From assembly GCA_944386455.1 (NCBI GenBank), contig CALXBC010000014.1, positions 1-54,254 on the forward strand: DNA of 54,254 bases, read 5' to 3'. Below are positions 50,399 to 54,254 of this stretch, in pieces. Numbering within the stretch: position 1 is the stretch's first letter; each line of letters begins with the position of its first letter. Position numbers and translations under genes: made by a program. Below the pieces are notes generated by a model. That model saw nothing but the letters and a program-made list of their open reading frames with translations. It ran no database searches and had not been told where the DNA came from. Source of the DNA: an uncultured Clostridia bacterium. Lineage in GTDB: Bacteria > Bacillota > Clostridia > Oscillospirales > Ruminococcaceae.

Positions 50399-50400
50399 GC

Positions 50401-50427
50401 AAACCGCCGGTTGTTGCCGGCGGTTTT
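50401..50427 (+). terminator. Terminator of XRE copy 2
   Basis: 10-bp perfect stem AAACCGCCGG, 6-base loop, TTTTGTTTTG. Confidence 0.88.
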
Positions 50428-50500
50428 GTTTTGTGTATGATATTGTATTACATTATAATACGGAGACTTCCCGCTTTATAACCGAATGCCAAGCCCAAAT

Positions 50501-50531
50501 AAAAAAACAGCCCAACAATTCTGTTGGGCTG
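50501..50531 (-). terminator. Terminator of rny
   Basis: 10-bp stem CAGCCCAACA/TGTTGGGCTG with a 4-base loop, then T7 on the minus strand. Confidence 0.9.
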
Positions 50532-50538
50532 GCTCTCC

Positions 50539-52104
50539 TTATTTTGCAAATTCGATTGCGCGGCTTTCCCGAATCAAATGAACCTTGATCTGTCCCGGGT
50601 ACTCCAATTCGTTTTCGATCTTTTTCACGATCTCTCTTGCCACCAGCGCCATCTTTTCATCTTTTACAGCTTCCGGCTTCACCATGATCCGAATTTCACG
50701 GCCGGCCTGAATTGCATAAGACTTTTCGACTCCTTCAAAGGAATTGGCGATTTCCTCCAGCTTCTGCAGCCGTTTGATGTAGTTCTCAATGTTTTCACGG
50801 CGGGCTGCAGGACGTGCGGCAGATATCGCATCAGCCGCCTGCACCAGTGCATCGATCACGGTTTTTACCTCAACGTCTCCATGGTGGGCCTGAACCGCAT
50901 GAACAACGATGTCGCTTTCCTTATACTTCCGGCAGACATCAACGCCGATATCGACATGAGAGCCTTCGATCTCGTGGTTGAGCGCCTTGCCGATATCATG
51001 CAGCAAACCGGCACGCCGTGCAATATTTGCATCAACGCCCAATTCCGACGCCATCATCCCGGCAAGGTGCGCCACCTCGATCGAGTGGTTCAGCACGTTC
51101 TGCCCGTAGCTGGTACGATAGCGCAAACGTCCCAGCAATTTAACCAGTTCATGGTGAATACCGTGAACATTTGTCTCCAAAACAGCGCGCTCACCCTCGG
51201 CACGAATTTTCTGCTCCACTTCTTTACGGGATTTTTCGACCATTTCTTCAATGCGGGCAGGATGAATCCTTCCGTCGGTAATCAACTTTTCAAGAGACAA
51301 TCTGGCGATTTCCCGTCTAACCGGGTCAAAACAGGAAAGAGTGATCGCTTCGGGCGTATCGTCGATAATCAGGTCGACCCCAGTCGCTGTCTCCAGCGCC
51401 CGGATATTCCGCCCCTCCCGGCCGATAATGCGGCCTTTCATCTCGTCATTTGGCAGAGGAACCACCGACACCGTCGCCTCTGACACGTGATCGGCGGCGC
51501 AGCGTGAAATGGCAAGCGAGATATACTGCCTCGCCTTTTCGTCCGCTTCATCTTTTAACTGCTGCTCATAACTGGCAAGCTTCATTGCCTTTTCGTGAAC
51601 CAGCTCACTGTCAAGACTATCCAGCAGCTGCTGCTTTGCCTGATCGACCGTCAGACCTGAGATCCGTTCCAGCTGATCGAGCTGATTTTTCTTGATAATA
51701 TTGACTTCTTCCAGCTTTTCTTCTGCCTCTTTGACTTTATTATGCAGCTGTTCTTCTTTTTTCTCCAAGTTGTCCAGCTTTTTGTCCAGGTTTTCTTCCT
51801 TTTGCTGAAGTCTCCGCTCCTGTCTGGAGACTTCGGTTCTGCGTTCTTTTATATCTTTATCAGCTTCCAGACGAAGCTTGTGCGCTTCATCCTTTGCTTC
51901 AATCAGTACTTCTTTTTTCTTGGTTTCCGCGGTTTTGACAGCATCATTGATGATCTTTTTGGCTTCGTCTTCTGCACTTCCGATTTCGGCTTCAGCTACT
52001 TTTTTTCTATATGAAACGCCTATTTTAAACGCGATGATACCAGCAATCACAGCCGCGACAACAAAAGAAGCAACGCAAAGTAAAATTGTTGTCATTGTAT
52101 CCAT
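50539..52104 (-). CDS. rny: Ribonuclease Y
   Basis: 521 residues. Membrane-bound endoribonuclease that starts mRNA decay. N-terminal helix (about 5-27), a long coiled coil (about 35-185, many KKEE heptads), KH domain ([15 protein letters not shown], about 215-275) and an HD domain ([21 protein letters not shown]). Full length. The Shine-Dalgarno AAGGAGG is 15 bases before this ATG; a Met three codons later begins at the TGA of a short out-of-frame ORF (52092-52118), so the true start may be either. Confidence 0.96.
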   Translation of the reverse strand: MDTMTTILLCVASFVVAAVIAGIIAFKIGVSYRKKVAEAEIGSAEDEAKKIINDAVKTAETKKKEVLIEAKDEAHKLRLEADKDIKERRTEVSRQERRLQQKEENLDKKLDNLEKKEEQLHNKVKEAEEKLEEVNIIKKNQLDQLERISGLTVDQAKQQLLDSLDSELVHEKAMKLASYEQQLKDEADEKARQYISLAISRCAADHVSEATVSVVPLPNDEMKGRIIGREGRNIRALETATGVDLIIDDTPEAITLSCFDPVRREIARLSLEKLITDGRIHPARIEEMVEKSRKEVEQKIRAEGERAVLETNVHGIHHELVKLLGRLRYRTSYGQNVLNHSIEVAHLAGMMASELGVDANIARRAGLLHDIGKALNHEIEGSHVDIGVDVCRKYKESDIVVHAVQAHHGDVEVKTVIDALVQAADAISAARPAARRENIENYIKRLQKLEEIANSFEGVEKSYAIQAGREIRIMVKPEAVKDEKMALVAREIVKKIENELEYPGQIKVHLIRESRAIEFAK

Positions 52105-52188
52105 CTGATAAAACTCATACCTCCTTTTCTGATTATTTATCCCATAATTTCAAAAAATGATCAAAATGTGCAAACACACATTATATAT

Positions 52189-52217
52189 ATTTTATAACTA
52201 TTCGAATTAGATGTCAA
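52189..52217 (-). promoter_or_regulatory. Promoter of rny
   Basis: Consensus TTGACA, 17 bases, TAAAAT on the minus strand. Confidence 0.75.
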
Positions 52218-52265
52218 GAATATTATCGGGTTATTTACAATTTAGTTTCCAATCAATACTATTTG

Positions 52266-52271
52266 TATAAT
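52266..52271 (+). promoter_or_regulatory. Probable -10 of ytaF
   Basis: TATAAT about 115 bases before the proposed start; no -35 recognised. Confidence 0.35.
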
Positions 52272-52385
52272 TTTTGTTTTTATAACTGTTTGGAAGACAT
52301 CACAAGAATCATGCCATCCCCATATAATACGGTAAGAAAATCTTGTGCAGCAGCCGGCGGCGCTGCACGGACAAGGGTGGTGGCT

Positions 52386-52994
52386 TTGTTGGAAAACTGG
52401 ATTCTGGTTGCGGCGCTGTCGCTGGACACCTTGTTTGCCTGTATTGCCTATGGCGCCCAGAAAATTCGTATCCCATTCCGTTCCGCGGCTGTAATTGCCG
52501 CCGTAGGGATGTTTTTCTTACAATTTTCTATCCTGCTGCGGCATTTCAGCGGTTATCTGTTCCCAGAGCATGTCATCCGGTATCTGGGGTTTGCCGTTCT
52601 GATTGCAATGGGGATGGCATCCTTGTTTCAAAGCTTGTTGAAAGCGCTTTTTCAGCAAGACAGGACAATCCGGTTCAGTGTGTCGGAAATCAGCTTTGTA
52701 TTAAATATCTGTATTGACGAGACCAAAGCCGATTTAGACCGTTCCAAGCTGTTATCCGTGCGGGAGTCATTTCTGCTCGCACTCGCCCTGTCAGCCGATT
52801 CGCTGCTGACCGGCTTCAGCATCAGCGCAGGTCCGGCTTTATTTTTGCTTTTAAGCATATTTTCCTTTTTCATGGGACTGTCTGCTGTCCTTTTGGGAAC
52901 TGCAGCCGGAAACAAAATGACACACGGCGGCCGCAATCTGTCATGGCTGAGCGGACTGCTCCTGATTGTGATCGCTTTTATGAAAATTTTATAG
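52386..52994 (+). CDS. ytaF: YtaF-like sporulation membrane protein (MntP/YtaF superfamily)
   Basis: 202 residues from a TTG start. Six helices in two halves with the superfamily's acidic motifs: VAALSLDTLFACIAYG near the start and ALALSADSLLTGFSIS in the second half. YtaF is a sporulation-associated membrane protein of unknown transport function. AAGGGTGG lies about 5 bases before the TTG; the open frame further upstream includes an unlikely soluble N-terminus, so the start is uncertain. Related at a distance to mntP in this window. Confidence 0.82.
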   Translation: MLENWILVAALSLDTLFACIAYGAQKIRIPFRSAAVIAAVGMFFLQFSILLRHFSGYLFPEHVIRYLGFAVLIAMGMASLFQSLLKALFQQDRTIRFSVSEISFVLNICIDETKADLDRSKLLSVRESFLLALALSADSLLTGFSISAGPALFLLLSIFSFFMGLSAVLLGTAAGNKMTHGGRNLSWLSGLLLIVIAFMKIL

Positions 52995-53032
52995 AGCTTC
53001 TTGTATCTGACCCGGATGCATGATAAAATAAA

Positions 53033-53068
53033 AGGCGTACTATGATTTTCCATAGCACGCCTGTTTTT
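53033..53068. terminator. Bidirectional terminator between ytaF and the DUF6951-like gene
   Basis: AGGCGTACTATG/CATAGCACGCCT, one mismatch region, 6-base loop, GTTTTTA after it. Confidence 0.75.
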
Positions 53069-53094
53069 ACTGCGTATTCTCCAATACGTCAGCG

Positions 53095-53421
53095 TTATTC
53101 TTCTTTGCTGAAGCGGATTTCCGCATCTTTTTTCAATGCCAGACCACATTCCGCTTCCACGCATTTGGTGATGCCTGCAATAACTGGGCAGCATGCGTGC
53201 CCGGGGAAATGCTCGGAAGCATATTCGTAGAGCGGGCCCATTCCGGGCTTGACCAGGCAGAGCTCAAAGGCGTCGAAAGTATCGCCTAAATCTTTCACCA
53301 TTTCCTGCACGGCTTTACAGCCGCTAGAAACGTGCAGTTTTACCTCTTGCCGGTCTTCCGAATCTGCCGTTACTACCGCTTTCAAACCGCAGGCACCTGG
53401 CTCAATAATAACCTTTGTCAT
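53095..53421 (-). CDS. Small Cys-containing protein, DUF6951-like
   Basis: 108 residues: MTKVIIEPGACGLKAVVTAD at the start, six or seven cysteines (GACG, SGCKAV, ELCLVKPG, HACCPV, TKCVEAECG). The pattern matches a short family of anaerobic Clostridia that I know as DUF6951; function unknown. It starts 6 bases after the rubrerythrin stop and has no ribosome binding site of its own, so translation is coupled to rubrerythrin, hinting at a redox or metal role. Confidence 0.75.
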   Translation of the reverse strand: MTKVIIEPGACGLKAVVTADSEDRQEVKLHVSSGCKAVQEMVKDLGDTFDAFELCLVKPGMGPLYEYASEHFPGHACCPVIAGITKCVEAECGLALKKDAEIRFSKEE

Positions 53422-53427
53422 AGTCGA

Positions 53428-53970
53428 TTAACCGAAGTATCTGTTGAGAAGTCCCTCGAAAGCCTTGCCGTGGCGGGCCTCATCGCGTGCCATCTCATGG
53501 ACGGTGTCGTGGATGGCGTCAAGGTTCTGTGCTTTTGCGCGTTTTGCAAGATCAAACTTGCCGGCCGTTGCACCGTTTTCAGCCTCAACACGCATCTCCA
53601 GGTTCTTTTTGGTGCTGTCGGTCACAACTTCTCCCAGCAGTTCTGCAAACTTAGCGGCATGCTCTGCTTCTTCATAAGCGGCTTTTTCCCAGTAAAGCCC
53701 GATCTCCGGATAACCTTCACGGTGGGCGACACGAGCCATGGCAAGATACATTCCAACCTCAGTGCATTCACCCTGGAAATTTGCTCTCAGATCAGCCAGG
53801 ATATCCTCGCTTACGCCCTGTGCCACACCGACAACATGCTCAGCGGCCCATTCCATTTTTCCTTTTTGCTCCACAAACTTTTCTCTGGGAGCTTTGCACT
53901 GCGGGCAAAATTCAGGAGCGGTCTCGCCTTCATAAACATATCCACATACAGAACATACAAACTTTTTCAT
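53428..53970 (-). CDS. Reverse rubrerythrin
   Basis: 180 residues. Detoxifies peroxide in anaerobes. The rubredoxin iron site comes first ([10 protein letters not shown] and CPQCKAP, about 6-27), then the four-helix ferritin-like di-iron domain ([31 protein letters not shown]), the reverse of classical rubrerythrin. The second in-frame ATG is chosen since AAAGGA is 10 bases upstream; the first abuts that site. Upstream is a promoter with repeated TTAC-2-GTAA sites, suggesting regulated expression. Confidence 0.94.
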   Translation of the reverse strand: MKKFVCSVCGYVYEGETAPEFCPQCKAPREKFVEQKGKMEWAAEHVVGVAQGVSEDILADLRANFQGECTEVGMYLAMARVAHREGYPEIGLYWEKAAYEEAEHAAKFAELLGEVVTDSTKKNLEMRVEAENGATAGKFDLAKRAKAQNLDAIHDTVHEMARDEARHGKAFEGLLNRYFG

Positions 53971-54019
53971 TTTCACCATTTCCTTTCTAAATTACATGAT
54001 ATAACAGCCTATTACAAAA

Positions 54020-54055
54020 TTACCTGTAAGGAACGGTTTTGTTTCTTACAGGTAT
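54020..54055. promoter_or_regulatory. Repeated TTAC-N2-GTAA sites / leader hairpin of rubrerythrin
   Basis: TTACCTGTAA at 54020 and TTACAGGTAT at 54046 form 13-base inverted arms (one mismatch) just after the expected transcript start; a third half-site TACAGGTAA lies at 54113, upstream of the -35. Confidence 0.55.
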
Positions 54056-54056
54056 A

Positions 54057-54085
54057 ACTATACCATAAAAGTGTATATTTGACAA
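54057..54085 (-). promoter_or_regulatory. Promoter of rubrerythrin
   Basis: TTGTCA, 17 bases, TATAGT on the minus strand; the -10 is centred in a dyad GGTATA-2-TATACC. Confidence 0.75.
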
Positions 54086-54168
54086 GAGAAAATTTGATGA
54101 ATTTTTTGTAAATACAGGTAATTTTTAATTTACAATATACTTTTAGTAATATTAAAGGAAGTTTTGTT

Positions 54169-54231
54169 ATGAAAATTTCGCAAATTGCAATAGCAACCTG
54201 CAATAGTTCACAAAAAAGTAACGATTTGTAG
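54169..54231 (+). CDS. Short ORF at the window edge
   Basis: Twenty codons, MKISQIAIATCNSSQKSNDL, with AAGGAAG 7 bases before the ATG. Not recognised. The same frame is open after the TAG to the window end, so this could be a leader peptide or a gene with an in-frame stop. Confidence 0.3.
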   Translation: MKISQIAIATCNSSQKSNDL

Positions 54232-54254
54232 CAGAATGATGTTGGATTGCGAAG

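Noticed and set aside
1-54254. CRISPR array, transposase or intact prophage
   Set aside because: No regularly spaced repeats, transposase motifs or phage structural genes were seen on either strand.

Overview
The window reads as chromosomal DNA of an anaerobic, spore-forming-lineage Clostridia, most like the Oscillospirales/Ruminococcaceae branch of gut Firmicutes. The basis is AGGAGG-type ribosome binding sites, TTGACA/TATAAT promoters, many TTG starts, the recA-recX-rimO-pgsA gene order, ribonuclease Y, SpoIID- and YtaF-like proteins, a BspA-like surface protein, indolepyruvate:ferredoxin oxidoreductase, an EFR1-type ferredoxin protein and a reverse rubrerythrin. The genus is not resolved.

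Layout. 1-8.2 kb: a lipoprotein and an SGNH hydrolase (minus), a 42-residue membrane protein with its own promoter, mutY and a UvrD-like helicase diverging from one shared palindromic -35 hexamer, then a response regulator/histidine kinase/dCMP deaminase operon. 8.2-11.6 kb: the polyphosphate operon ppx-ppk behind a Pho-box-like array. 11.8-15.6 kb: a large surface protein and a divergent XRE regulator. 15.7-24.3 kb: housekeeping and envelope genes (mntP, EFR1, dacF, phosphoesterase, iron alcohol dehydrogenase, polysaccharide deacetylase, NfeD, YjjG-like HAD) and a cluster of DnaA-box-like repeats. 24.4-24.8 kb is a stretch of decayed genes. 24.9-30 kb: a MATE transporter behind a structured leader, and the iorA/SGNH/iorB/ACT operon.

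30.3-32.3 kb: tRNA-Val, a remnant of a conjugative-type element holding two tail-to-tail paralogues, and two tRNA-Leu genes. 32.4-44.3 kb, all minus: citrate synthase and a membrane protein; a lipoprotein, response regulator, histidine kinase, DUF1385 protein, prmC series; then recA, recX, rimO, pgsA. 44.5-50.4 kb: SpoIID-like protein, rsmE with a degenerate kinase, gapA, then a cluster of three small XRE regulators with a duplicated operator array and an antisense Cys-rich gene. 50.5-54.25 kb: rny, ytaF, a DUF6951-like protein and rubrerythrin.

No CRISPR array, intact transposon, rRNA or prophage is visible. The strongest candidates for new biology are regulatory: the shared -35 of mutY and the helicase, the duplicated XRE/operator module with its antisense Cys-rich gene, the structured MATE leader, the start-site arrangement of the second response regulator, and the leader peptide overlapping an XRE gene. 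All promoter, operator and terminator calls are read by eye from the sequence.
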